Assembly (NCBI GenBank): GCA_016271365.2
Contig: CM057455.1
Location: 1,557,474,501-1,557,538,500 of the forward strand
DNA length: 64,000 nucleotides
Origin: Neoceratodus forsteri
Taxonomy: Eukaryota; Chordata; Ceratodontiformes; Ceratodontidae
Direction of reading: 5' to 3'
The stretch's first letter is position 1, and every line of letters begins with the position of its first letter. The notes below the pieces were generated by a model. The model saw nothing but the letters and a program-made list of their open reading frames with translations. It was not told the DNA's origin and did not search any database. This document shows, piece by piece, positions 1 to 10,440 of the stretch. A program made the translations under genes and the position numbers.

Positions 1-1940
1 ATGGATCATAGAAAATCTAAGTGCGCCTTCAGCAAGCAGCTACCATCAAAGGACAGCCATGAGGCATGCCTTTCCTGCTTAGGCCCCGAACCATGACACC
101 GTGGCCGGTGAGCACTGCAGGGTGTTCAATTCCTGGACCTGGATCCGCTGCCAGAAGGCCCTTAAGGCACACTTCCTAGAAAAGCAGCTTGCCAAGATTC
201 AGAGAAAGCCATCAGGGAAGAGTCCTTCTTCATCCTTGTCAGTTTCCACCTCCTCCACTCCCACAGTGGCTCAGAACACTGTTCCCGGTCTGCTCACGGC
301 TCCTTCAGGCAGTTGGTAACCAAATCTCCTACCATCATCCTGGTGTCAGGCAGAGGTAAGTAGGTGGTCAGGGTCTTTGGGCCCTACCCTAATGCCTCTT
401 AAGGTGAAGGCCACACCAGTTGGGTCACCATCCACCTTAGGAGCTGGGACCAGCCAGAAGAAGGGCAGCCACGCTCCGGTGCCTGCCAAAAAGGTCCCGT
501 CAATTATCTCATCCAAGGCCTTGGACAAGACACCCCATCGTCGGGGTAGGCATCAGACTCTGCACCACCACCCCCAGGCTGCAGCCAAGCCATTGTCTAC
601 TTCCTCATCAGTCAACGCTAAACTGCCGTTCGCTATGGGCACGCCTTCTCGGACGTCTGATCGAGCTACGCCGTCCTTCTTGCTGGGCCACTCTTCACCA
701 ACTGAAGGTCTTGGGTGGGATGAGATGCCTAATCAACCCATCGGGTCCTTGTCTTTGCTGTTACCTCCGACACTGGACACCCTGACGTCAGGTGCTCCGA
801 TGCCGGGTAAACAGACGTCAGTTCCACAGTTACCAGCCAGCCCGTCAGCTTCGCAGTTCTCCAAAGACCAGATCTAGGAATTTTTCTCCTTTTGGTGGAA
901 TCGGGTCAAAGGAGACCTGCTCCCCTCTAAGGAACCGGTCACCGTTGAACCAGAACCGGAGCTGGAGCTGGACCTTGGCATGGGTCAGGAGCCTAAGCAA
1001 TTGACTCCTCCTCCTAAGAGCCACACTCTGAGCCCCGAGGAACACTGCAATAGACTCCAGCACAGAGAGCGGTGTCACCACAGATACTCCCGTTTGTCTA
1101 ATCTCCCCCATTGCTGGCCCTCCCATAGCAGACGCCAGTTCCATAGCCATCACCAGCCCCATAGCCCACGACGCTCTAGCTTTTCATCCTCCTCTTTGGT
1201 GGACTACAGCAGTTGTTCTGTGTCTTCGGGCTTGGACCATTTGGATCTTAGAGGGTCACCCTTCTTCATTAGATAACAAGGATATCCCCAGGTCACTTCC
1301 TGATGATCCGATGTTCATGGATGTCATGAGGCACATCCAGGCTTCCAACAGGTGGGAGATGGAAAACCTGGACCCAGAGAGGTGGAGGTTGGCTAAAGAC
1401 CTGAGACAGAAGGAGCCCAAGCCTCTAGGGGTGCCTCGGTTAGTGAACACCTTCCAGGACCTGACAAGGTTAACCTAGAAACATCCTTCCACTGCCTCTC
1501 CAAGAAGTCAGATAGGCTGTACAGAGCCCCTAGGGAAGAGCCTTTTCTGGTGGAACACCCTATGGTGGACTCAATGGTGATCACGACTGCTCATGATAGA
1601 TCAAAGAAGCCTAAGCACTCAGCTACCTGACCAGGAGTCCAGATTCATTGACCAGATAGGCAGAAAGGTCTGTTCATCCTCCACTTGCTCCATCAGGTCC
1701 CTCAACTTTCTCACCCACACGGTGCAGTACCAGAATGCCCTGTGGGAGAAAGATATTGAAATAGCACAGGCCCTCCCAGACTTGGCACAAAAAACTGAGC
1801 TCCTGGACCTCCTCAAATCAGGGTCAGATGTAGGCACAAATGTCTTGTGTGCTTCATACGACACTGCAGATACAGCAGCCAGAGCAGCGGCCTCCAGCAT
1901 TTGTCTCAGGTGCCATGCCTGGCTTAGGATTTCAGGATTC
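1..1940 (+). pseudogene. DIRS gag-like pseudogene
   Basis: The beginning reads as a cysteine-rich motif (CLSCLGPE, then a histidine and EHC after a one-base shift near 90), as in the N-terminal zinc-knuckle-like region of DIRS gag proteins. A Ser/Pro/Thr-rich low-complexity segment follows (about 200-1200). The C-terminal part (1593-1940) contains YQNALWEKDIEIAQALPD and DTADTAARAAASSICLRCHAWLR, the conserved tail of DIRS gag. Many frameshifts and stops are present. The protein would have formed the particle-like RNP. Continuation beyond the L2 insertion is visible from 3315 (SPRICSWASWTSPL in the shifted frame) and fades by about 3470. The family assignment rests on motif recall, not on an alignment. 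Confidence 0.72.
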
Positions 1941-2531
1941 CAGATTTCAACACTCACATGGTTCCATGACTACCTCACTGGAAGATCGCAAAGGGTAAAA
2001 TGGTCTGGTTCACTCTCCTCTTCAAGGCTTATGTCACACGGAGTACCCCAAGCTTCTATTCTTGACCCGATACTATTCTCGCTTTTTATCAATGAGCTTC
2101 CCAACTTCTGTGGCGGTGTGTCCATGCAATTATATGCTGATGATGCAATCTTATACCGCTCATCTGACAATATAGACTGGCTTAACCAAAGCCTTAACTC
2201 TGATTTCATTGCGCTTGAGACCTGGTTCTCTGACAATCACCTAATTCTAAATACGAAAAAAACAAAAGCTATGCTTTTCCATAACCCGTCCCCCAAACCT
2301 ACCAAACAGCTCCAAATCAGTACACAGTCAGGAGACCCCATGGAGGTGGTTAGTACTTTTAAATATCTTGGGGTTCACTTAGATGTCTCCTTCTCAATGG
2401 AACATCATGCAACTCAGTTTACCAAAATGATAAACCAGAAGCTCGGGTTATTATACCGCCTCCGCCCTCTTTTATCCAACGCCACCTGTAAAAAGATTGC
2501 ATCAACATCCCTTCTCCCTATTTTGTTCTAA
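1941..2531 (+). pseudogene. L2 LINE reverse transcriptase, C-terminal part
   Basis: About 197 codons are open. The segment contains a degenerate GVPQ-x-SIL motif (GVPQASILDPILF, where GVPQGSILGPILF is usual) and the catalytic YADD box (codons at 2133-2144), followed by the LINE thumb segment with FKYLGVHLD. The frame ends at a stop at 2529-2531. The fingers and the endonuclease are absent through 5' truncation. The frame happens to be continuous with the upstream gag fragment, so an ATG at 1593 opens a chimeric gag-RT frame of 312 codons. The G-to-A and G-to-D changes in the GVPQ box argue against activity. Confidence 0.78.
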
Positions 2532-3314
2532 GGTGCCCCTCTACTACTCTCCGCCCAATCCTCTTCCCTTGCACAGGTGTGTCAACTCTGTCATAGGAGT
2601 GGATGTTTTGCCCTTGGAGTGAACTCCAGAAAACAGCACTGTGAGGCCCTGTATTCTCTTCAATGGCCTACCTATGACTCAAGGTTACAGTTTCACACCT
2701 TATGCCTTGTATTCAAACTTTAAAGTTTTAATCCCTTGCCTAAGGGAATTGAGCTAAAAAGCACCCACACGCACGCTAGATCTACTTCTCACTCCTTACT
2801 ACAATCCAGAAGACACAACGCCTATTGGGTAAGCGCTTATTTGCCTTCTTAGCTCCCTCTGCTTGGAATTACCTCCCCCCAACTTACTCTCCTGCCCCCA
2901 CCCTATTCTCCTTTAAAAAAGAGCTTACCTCTTTCCTACTAACCCCCCCTCTTCTTCAGTTGTTTTAAATAACCCTTATAGAGTCGTTAATGCCTGGTCT
3001 ATGTTACTCTGATAGATGTATCTTGTAATCCACCTGCTCTCATGTTCCTGTTATGTATTTATTGTATAATATTATTCATTCTGTTTATTTATATATGTTT
3101 AATGCCTGATCTGTTTTAAGTTACTTACCTGGCTTTCCAATGTAATAATTGTTGCAGCATTGTTAAATCTCTCTGTATCCTGTATATTATTATTGTATTT
3201 ATCTATTGTACTATGTTCATCATTGTCACCTGGGTCATCACTGAAAAAGGGACTGCATGATCTCAGTGAACTTACCCGGTTACCAAAATTCTAATAAATA
3301 ATAAAATAAATAAA
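1941..3314 (+). mobile_element. 5'-truncated L2-type LINE inserted in the DIRS gag
   Basis: The insertion starts abruptly inside the gag frame after GATTC (1936-1940), and the gag resumes after GATTC at 3315-3319, which may be a short target duplication. The body holds the C-terminal half of a reverse transcriptase, then an AT-rich 3' UTR. The 3' end (CAGTGAACTTACCCGGTTAC near 3266, then AATAAATAATAAAATAAATAAA-like repeats) matches the vertebrate L2 3' tail, and closely related tails recur at about 50733 and 58046. The element is 5'-truncated, as is usual for target-primed insertion. Confidence 0.8.
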
Positions 3315-3429
3315 GATTCTCCTAGGATCTGCAGTTGGGCATCCTGGACCTCCCCTTTAAGGACTCTATCCTTTTTGTAGATGAGACAGAAAAACTGACT
3401 AATCACCTCTAAGAGTCTGGGAAGTCCAT

Positions 3430-4761
3430 TTGGTGTGTCCAAAAAATTTGTAAAGGGGACCAAAAACCCTTCAGAAAGTGGCCATTTTGGAATCCCTCAG
3501 GACAACAGTCCTGAAACCAGCCTCAGCAGAGGGGTGGCTTCAAAAGAATGGCCACGTCCTGGACAGCTGGAAGCTCTGCCTCGCAAGTCACAAAGTCCTT
3601 CCATGGTCCAGTCAGAGACTCCAGTTCATCAGGGCAATCATGGACACTGTTCAGGGCAAGGCCTTCTTCCCTTCAGATGGGGTGGATCGTCTTTGGGATC
3701 AGGCATGAACGGTATCATCATCTCCTCATGTCCTGGCCAGAACTTATCTAAAGTTCCTCAGCCACATGATGGCAGCCATCCCAACATTTTCCATGGCTCA
3801 CCTCTACATGAAGGTCCCTCAATGGATGCTCAGGGTTCAATGGGATCAGAGGTCTGATGACCTGGAGCAAGTGGTCTTGGTTTTCGTCCCAGTTTGCAGG
3901 ACACTCATCTGGTGGTTGGATCTGCTCAATCTTTCGACAGGGGTCCTCTTCTGGAAGGAGCCTCCAAGATGAGTTCTGAGCATAGATGCCTCAGGTCTCG
4001 GTTGTAGTGCTCAGCTGGGAAACGGGCAGACCCAGGGGACCTGGTCACCGGACAAGCAATTGCTCCACATCAATATTCTGGAGATGCGATCAGTCCCAAA
4101 TGCCATACAGGCCTTTCAAGCGGACTTATCCCCATGCCCTCTTCTCATTTAGATGGACAACATGTCCATAGTCTTTTACATCAACAAGCGGGGGGACTCA
4201 TTCCTACCCCCTCTGCAGGGAGGCAATGAGGGTCTGGTATTGGGCACTGGAACACTGCTCAAACTCACCGCTGTTTATGTTCTAGGCATCCAAAACATCC
4301 TGGCCAACAGCCTAAGCAGGTCTCGGTCCAAGGCCCATGAGTGGGAATTCCTTCAGTCAGTAGCAGACCAGCTCTTCAACAGATGGGGCCATCCAGAGCT
4401 GGATCTTTTTGCGTCCCCACTCAACGCCAAACTGCCCAGTTTTTGCTCGCTAGATCCAGGGCCTGGAGTTTTCTGGCCAGACACATTGTCCCTCTGTTGG
4501 ACAGGGGGGTTCCTTTATGCCTTCCCTCCTTTTCCCATCCCACAGAGGGTACTTCTGAAGTTGCAGGCAGAGGGAGTAAAAATGATTCTCATCGCCCCCC
4601 TTTGGCTGAGGCAGATTTGGTTCTCACTACTTCAACAGCTGGCAGTGGAACCTCCAATTCCCCTGCCTCTGAGCTCACACTTGCTCTCCCAGGATCGAGG
4701 GAAGTGGATCCATTTGGATCTCAAGTCCATGCATCTTCATGCATGGCTCCTGCAGACATAG
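3430..4761 (+). pseudogene. DIRS reverse transcriptase C-terminus and RNase H pseudogene
   Basis: The segment at about 3478-3708 resembles the end of the DIRS RT (LQFIRAIMDTVQGKAFFPSD, then VDRLWDQ). From 3970 the RNase H domain is readable with its three acidic positions: SIDASGLGCSAQL (first Asp), LLHINILEMR (Glu) and MDNMSIVFYIN (second Asp). An in-frame stop at 4150 sits just before the last block. The C-terminal DIRS block runs to 4761 (RWGHPELDLFASPLNAK, YAFPPFPIP, LIAPLWLRQIWF). The RT palm with its LPFGL and YLDD motifs is not present between the gag tail and 3478, so an internal deletion removed the polymerase active site. Frame changes occur near 3700 and 3970. Confidence 0.78.
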
Positions 4762-4774
4762 CGATCACCAGATA

Positions 4775-5772
4775 TGGGGTGTCCCATGAGGTTGTGGATG
4801 TCCTGGTTGCAGCCAGAAATCCCTCCACTAGATCCATGTCAGCAATGAAGTGGAAAAGGTTTTGTCTGTGGGCTACCGCATGTTATCTTAATCCCTTTTC
4901 TTGCCCCTCTGAACTTCGTTCTTGCGTATCTCCTCTCTCTGTTTGAACAGGGCCTGAGCTACTCCTCCATCAAGGTGCAACTTTCCATTGTCTCTGCATA
5001 CCATGCACCGGTGGAAGGTAGAACCCTCACTCAACTGGACATGTCCACGCTTTTTCACAAGGCATTTTGCATCTAAAGTCTCCCATCCATAATCCATTTC
5101 CTCCGTGGAATCTCCTTTTGTGTTGGAAAAGCTCACGCTCCCCCCATTCAAACCAGCTGTGGATTGTGAGCTACGCTTTCTGTCATGGAAAGCATTATTT
5201 TTAGTTGCAGTTACTTCTGCCCGAAGGATTTTGGAGCTTCATTCTCTGATGTATAAAGAGCCTTATTTTGTTTTTCATAAGGACAGGGCATCCTTATGAA
5301 TAAATCCTAATTTTTTGCCTCAGGTGGTGTCGGAGTTGACTCTAAATCAGGACATCCACCTGCCAGTTTATTATCCTGAATATTGTAATTGGGGGAAGCG
5401 TTGTTGCATACTCTTGATATCCATCGGATGCTCTGTTACTATTTGAACTGTATGGCTTCCTTAAGGAAAACAGATCAATTGTTCATTTCGTTTGCACCAG
5501 TTACTAAACAGACCCTGTCTAAATGGCTGGTTAACTGTATTGTCTTCTGTTACAAGAAGTACAACAGCCCTTACTGGGACTGGTAAGAGTGCTATTCCAC
5601 CAGGGGAGTGGCTACCTCCTTCACCTCTCTCCATAACGTTCCCGCAGCAGACATCTGTGCAGCAGCTACCTGGAGTTCGGTTCACACTTTCGTCAAGCAT
5701 TATAGTCTGGACATGGTTTCCAGACATAGGACTGAGTTTGGCCTGGAGGTTCTCCAGGACCTCCTCTCCTAA
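4775..5772 (+). pseudogene. DIRS tyrosine recombinase pseudogene
   Basis: The N-terminal segment reads DVLVAARNPSTRSMSAMKWK (about 4797-4856), a typical start of DIRS tyrosine recombinases. The core is visible as LRKTDQLFISFAPVTKQTLSKW (5461-5530). The C-terminal catalytic block is at about 5590-5772: STRGVATSFTSL, then ADICAAATWSS, then VKHYSLDMV, ending FGLEVLQDLLS and TAA at 5770-5772. The nucleophilic tyrosine codon is 5701-5703. The histidine expected just before STRG appears as Tyr (TAT), and there is a frameshift immediately upstream. At least six stops or shifts lie between 4946 and 5400. The enzyme would have integrated a circular DNA intermediate without target duplication. Confidence 0.8.
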
Positions 5773-5839
5773 CTCTTTAGTTTTCAGTTTTCAGCCTTCT
5801 CCCAGATTTTTTCTGGTCCTTGTACTTTTATTGCTTGGG

Positions 5840-6265
5840 ACTCAGTCCTAACAGTTATCACCTGCTGCAAGAGCTCCATCTCAAAGTAAGATATTACAGT
5901 TCTGTAAGAACTTACTGTAACAGTAGATCTTCGGAAAGAGCTCTTGCAGCATGTGTTGCGTTCCCTCCCTTCTTCCCATGTTTTCTCTCTCAGCTATTAT
6001 TTTTTTTTTCACCAAAGAACCTGCCCGGTCTTTCTTCCATCCTAGACTCTGGGTCTCTGGCGGGAGAACTGAGGTGGGCTGGGGACTGCCCCCTTTTATA
6101 CCATTGGCTGACGTCAGGTGGGCTGACATCGGGCGCAGTCCCCCACTGAAGACTGCTAGCTAGAAGGTTTCCTTGGGGTCCTGGCACCTGGCAGCTTAGT
6201 CTTAACAGTTATTGCCTGCTGCAAGAGCTCTTCTCAAGGATCTACTGTTACGGTAAGTTCTTGCA
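5840..6265. repeat. DIRS internal complementary region and right terminal repeat
   Basis: Segment 5904-5951 is the imperfect reverse complement of 6218-6264 (shared core GATCTACTGTTAC and GCTGCAAGAGCTC). In addition, 5844-5877 and 6198-6230 are direct repeats (CTAACAGTT, then CTGCTGCAAGAGCTC). Such interlocking direct and inverted repeats after the recombinase gene are the structural hallmark of DIRS elements, where the internal complementary region helps circularise the cDNA. The stretch between (5952-6190) is pyrimidine-rich and otherwise uncharacterised. Confidence 0.68.
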
Positions 6266-6399
6266 TAACTGTACTTTCCTAAACTACTGGGAGTCAAGTG
6301 TCAGTCAACATATGTTACTCTGTGCATCAAGCCGCACAAAGTGGAGGGGGGAAAATCCCCCTGCTAAGATTTCCTTAACCCCTAACCCTCCCGCATTTT

Positions 6400-7560
6400 T
6401 TTAAGAGATTGTAATTGCATCCTTATCACCCTGTGGGAGTGCAGGGCCCTGCACTCTCATCACTCCATACTCCTCTGTGTATTTGTGTGTGGGAGCGCAG
6501 GGCCCGCTGTCCATCCATCTGTCTCTAGTAGTATCTGTATTTCTCTCCGGGGCCTGTACTGCCATCCATGCATTACCCCTTAATAGTATCTGTATTAATT
6601 TGTGGGAGCAAGGGCCCTCTGGGCCCTGTGCTCCCATGCATGAAGTCACAAAGAAATGCTTGCGTACACTTCACATTACAATATTATCCTATGGGAAATT
6701 AGGCAGTGTAAAACCACAGAACTCCAGAGTAAAATAATATACTTTCACCAAACCAGCAAAAGGCAAATCTGTGAGACAAGCCCTCTGTACCCTGAAAATT
6801 TCAGAGCAAAATTGCAAACCGTTTCTTAACACCATAGTGACAAAGAAACAGCTCTGTAAACCTCCCAGTACAATGGTATCCTATGGGAAATCAACCAAAA
6901 TTCAAATCCCCAGAACTCCAAGCCATAGTAATATATTTTCACCAAATCAGCAAAAGGCACATCTTTGGAACAAGCCCTTTTTACCCTGAAAATTTCAGTC
7001 CAAACTTCTAAACTGCTTCTTTGCTATGAGATGACAAAGAAACAGCTATATAAAATTTATTTTTTTGCAAATTGCGATCTAGAATCCTGTTTTGAGAAAC
7101 AAGAATCCTGTTTCGTGAAACAAGAGTCCTGTTTCGTGAAACAAGAATCCTGTTTCACACAACACATCTAACTTTTCCCATAGGAAATAATAGGACACTT
7201 TTAAATTTAACAACTTTTTAATGGATTCATATTTTTTCATCAAACCTTCAAAGGGCACATCTAAGACCTGTATACCCTAAACATTTCAGACCAAAATCCC
7301 AAGCTAGTTTTGCGCAGTGGCAGGACAAAGAATTTTACAAAATGTGGCAATTTTCACATTGTTTGACACTGCATATCTCTGCACTTGCACATGTGACCAG
7401 AACAAAACTTGCCAAATCAAGAAATCTTTGATCTCTGAAAGAGCATGCAATATTTCACATGAATCAGTCAAACAGTTCTGAAATTATTAAAGTTCAAAAT
7501 ATTTTGTTTAATACAAAAGTGACCTTTGAACCCTAATATATTATAAATTGCAAAAAACTG
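6400..7560 (+). repeat. Modular repeat family, unit in orientation A
   Basis: This is a noncoding block made of recurring modules. It opens with short palindromic GGGCCC-centred stretches (6440-6640, for example GGGCCCTCTGGGCCC at 6612). Then come three copies of a ~75-bp module beginning CACCAAA-C/T-CAGCAAAAGGCA and ending in CCCTGAAAATTTCAG (near 6750, 6940 and 7235). It ends with ACCAGAACAAAACTTGCCAA (7399) and a segment leading into the foldback core at 7540. The same order of modules is found at 20551-21965 and, inverted, at 15440-16140 and 18405-19320. No coding capacity is visible. Confidence 0.75.
7080..7163 (+). repeat. Short ~21-bp tandem repeat inside the modular unit
   Basis: Four near-identical units of the form CAAGAATCCTGTTTCGTGAAA follow each other. 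Diverged equivalents sit at the homologous place in the other units: 15876-15960 and 18425-18545 (inverted), and about 21545-21595. The tandem is therefore a conserved internal part of the family, not a chance expansion. Confidence 0.8.
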
Positions 7561-7865
7561 CATTAATACTCTAGTTAGGGTTACAGCCACAAAAGTAGGG
7601 AAATGTGACGTAAGAGTTTCCAAACCTAATACCCCACCCACACGCTGCACACACCAAGAAGTGTCGGGGGTGTGCCTTGGGGTCATCAGCCCTAACGCTA
7701 ACCTCATTCCATGAGTAAATAAGCTGAGATGGGTACAGTATTGGAAAGTGGGGTGAACATTAGGGCTGATGACCCCAGGACACTCCCTGACGCCTGTTGG
7801 TGTGTGCAGCATGGGGTGGAGTGTTAGGTTTGGAAACCCTAAAGCTACATTTCCCTACTTTTGTA
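7540..7865. repeat. Foldback core P0 of the modular family (split; resumes at 12673)
   Basis: The left arm (about 7565-7700, with TTAGGGTT, GCCACAAAAGTAGGGAAATG and ACCCCACCC) is the imperfect reverse complement of 7745-7862 (GGGGTG, GGAAACCCTAA, CATTTCCCTACTTTTG). They flank a non-symmetric loop near 7715-7745 containing AAGCTGAGATGGGTACAGTA. The end of the right arm is displaced to 12673 (TGTGGCTATAACCCTAATTA, then TTTTTTGCAATTTATT) because a LINE fragment and then a hAT element inserted at 7863. Closely similar cores are at 19320-20145 and 20180-20550. Confidence 0.78.
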
Positions 7866-8169
7866 GTAGTAGTAGTACAGTGTTCCACATTGTGTGAAAA
7901 TATAGAGCGGTGGTAATGGGGAGGAGCCACAGGGGGTGGGGTCACCGGGGGGCGGAGCTACCAGTGGTCGGAGTCAGTCGGGATGCAATAAATGCATAAG
8001 AAACAAGAAATAAGAGTAATATGATGATCTGGAGGCCTCTGTAGTGTGCAGTAGCAAAAGAAAATTGTGATAAAATGTACTGGAAAACCTCTGCATTCTA
8101 GTTGCAGGCCAGGCAACAGTTTGTGACAGTCCTGACATTTTGGTTCAGCCATACTACATCTCTTTACTA

Positions 8170-10440
8170 GTGCCTGCAAGGCCAAGATCTAATCTTCGGT
8201 TTCGCAGTCCTGCCCAATGAGCTGCAGCTTCCAAATAAGGGAAACTGTCAATATCAGGGCCCTCAATTGAGATAAGCATAAGTGCATTTAGCACACTGGC
8301 ACTTAATCTATTTCGTTCTTGCGTTTTTATTCAATTCAGTGCAGAAAAACCCCTCTCACAATCTGCAGTTGACATTGGTATTATTATTGCCAGTTCTGCC
8401 AAAGTAGATATGTTTGGATACAGGTCTACATACTTAGTAGTTAGAGCATGCAGCACATCAGAAATAGTCTCAAAGGCCATCTTTTCCATGAACATGAGAC
8501 TACGCAGGGAAGCCCATTCCAGTGCAGAAGCACCTACATCCACAACAGTAGCATACTGACCAAGAATAATCTCAAGGCTATCACTACCATACCCTTCCAA
8601 CTCTTCAATATCACCTTCCGGTATCATGCTGGGGTCAAAGATACTGAACGCATCCAAAAGTTCTGTGCTTGGAAACCTTTGCTCAATTTGAGCAATTAGG
8701 GCCCTAATAAAGTTGTCATGCACAGAGGTTCTGAAATTATGTAACTGTGGTTCGCTAAATGGCAAGTTCAGGCCATTATCATTCAGGAGTACTAGTTCAG
8801 GTGAAACGGAGGAGAAGTACTGACCAGGTACCAGTAGGCGTGCCTAAGAATCTCTAAAGTGGAATGTAAATGTCTCTTTATATCAGTAAAATTCAGAGCT
8901 GATGTTTGAAAGCATTTAGATAAGATGCTAAGGCGTGGAAGTATGTCACACATCATGCATAAAATAGAGAAAACTCCCAATTTTCCACCATTTTTACTAG
9001 GCCCACAGCTGGGATCATGCCTTTTAGAGGCCTCTCTATGCAAGGACGTAACAACGGATGGAAAATCTTCCTTAGTGTGTCACATGCTGCATCATGGGAC
9101 AACCACCTAACTACTTTTGTCTGTTTAGGCTTTAAACGGGTTTTCCATTACCTGCTGAATTTCTTTCAGAGCAGCCATGCGAACAGCAGAGTTTTCATAA
9201 TATCTGTATAAGTGATCTAGTGTTTGATTAAACTTTTTAATGGCGTTCACTTCATTTGCTGCTGCCTTTACAGCCAAGGCCTCCCGGTGAGCCATACAGT
9301 GATTTTCAACAAGAATTGGGCTGACTTCTTTCAGCTTTTTAGCCACCCCGTTTTGCCTGCCCAGCATAACGGCTGCTTCATCACTGCCTAACCCTGCAAG
9401 GTGATCAGTCGAGATTTGATTGTTATCAGAGAACTCCAGCATTTTTTTAACAATTGTGTCTTCCTTTCCATCAATTAGTTCCTCAAGTTCAAGGAAAGAA
9501 ACTCTGGGTTTCCCTTCTTTGTAGTACATACCATACAAAATGAGCTGCTTCATAACAGCAATATCAGTTGTTTCATCCACCAAATATGAAAAAAATCTGG
9601 CAGCCTTCCAATCTGTAAAGAACTGATCTCCTGACCACCTCACCCAGAGAGAGAACCATTTCTCTGACAGTTCGATCAGAACGATATTTAACAGCATCAG
9701 CAATATGTATATTGTCTAGGTATTTGCATCCCAATGATTTGGCGAGATCTAGCAGTGAGCCATATTTCGTTGTGTGAGGCAGCTCATTTTTTATTAGCCA
9801 GTACATGCAACGAAGGGATGCCACAAAAGCTTCTTGTTCCAGGGTCAGGGCCTGCTGCATTGCCTGCTCTATTCCACCTTTTGAAGCAGAAATTCTGCAG
9901 TTAGCTTCCAGTTCAGAAGCAACAATGTGAACTGAACTGTTCTGATGCCTTTTTATAGCATCTTCTCTGAATGTCTTACACCCACTGAGTACCCAAACTG
10001 TTCCTGATTTGGGCATCTGTTTATGTTTTATGCAAAATGCACAAAACATGCCATCATTTTCTTTGTACTGTAACCAACAGTATTTGTTAAGCCAGCCAGT
10101 ATAAAATCCTGTTGCTCTATGCTTAGAGGTGTTTTTTTCTGTATTACAGGAGGAAGAAGTGCAGGGAGTTTTTTGGACAATGACGTCGATATCAACTGGA
10201 CCAATTGGCATTGTCCCAATCAACTCACAATTGTCATCTTGATCAGGATGTTTCCATTTTTGAGTTAATTTGAAACCAAAGTTAGTTAGTTTCTGCATTG
10301 TGTACAATAAAGCTTTTTTTCCCCTAAGTGTTATCGTGTGTTTATTTGTCAATACAGAACGAGAGTTTGGTAATGCTGGTTGAGCCCCAAATATTTTTTC
10401 CCCACACAAATATTTTTTTGCTCCCTGAATCAGGGACAAG
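8170..10440 (-). pseudogene. hAT transposase pseudogene (zinc-finger hAT type)
   Basis: Read 5' to 3' on the minus strand. An N-terminal BED/TTF-like zinc finger comes first (MFCAFCIKH, then AIKRHQNSSVH: Cys-x2-Cys and His-x5-His). The catalytic domain has VDETTDIAV (first Asp) and HLAGLGSDEAAVMLG (second Asp), followed by ENHCMAHREALAVKAA (the hAT Cys-x2-His block). The C-terminal dimerisation segment is YPNISTLAELAIIIPMSTAD with ERGFSALN. A stop follows SALN near 8328, and homology continues as IKTQERNRLSAS to about 8170. Breaks lie near 9600, between 9120 and 8770, and at 8328. The protein would excise and paste the element. It resembles the vertebrate hAT group that gave rise to ZNF862/KIAA1586-like genes, but the decay indicates a transposon, not a domesticated gene. 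Confidence 0.85.

Larger units (their letters stand above)
1..6265 (+). mobile_element. Decayed DIRS-type (tyrosine recombinase) retrotransposon, left end outside window
   Basis: Gag-like, RT/RNase H-like and tyrosine-recombinase-like reading frames follow one another on the plus strand, then come the complementary repeats typical of DIRS elements. These elements replicate through an RNA intermediate and integrate with a tyrosine recombinase instead of a DDE integrase. The left terminal repeat lies before base 1. The element is dead: stops and frameshifts occur in every module, the RT palm region is missing, and an L2 LINE (1941-3314) interrupts the gag region. The order and motif content make DIRS more likely than Ngaro or PAT. 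The exact outer right boundary near 6265 is inferred from repeat similarity. Confidence 0.83.

Noticed and set aside
377..877. Ser/Pro-rich 166-codon frame as an independent gene.
   Set aside because: It lies within the decayed gag region of the DIRS element and reflects its low-complexity linker.
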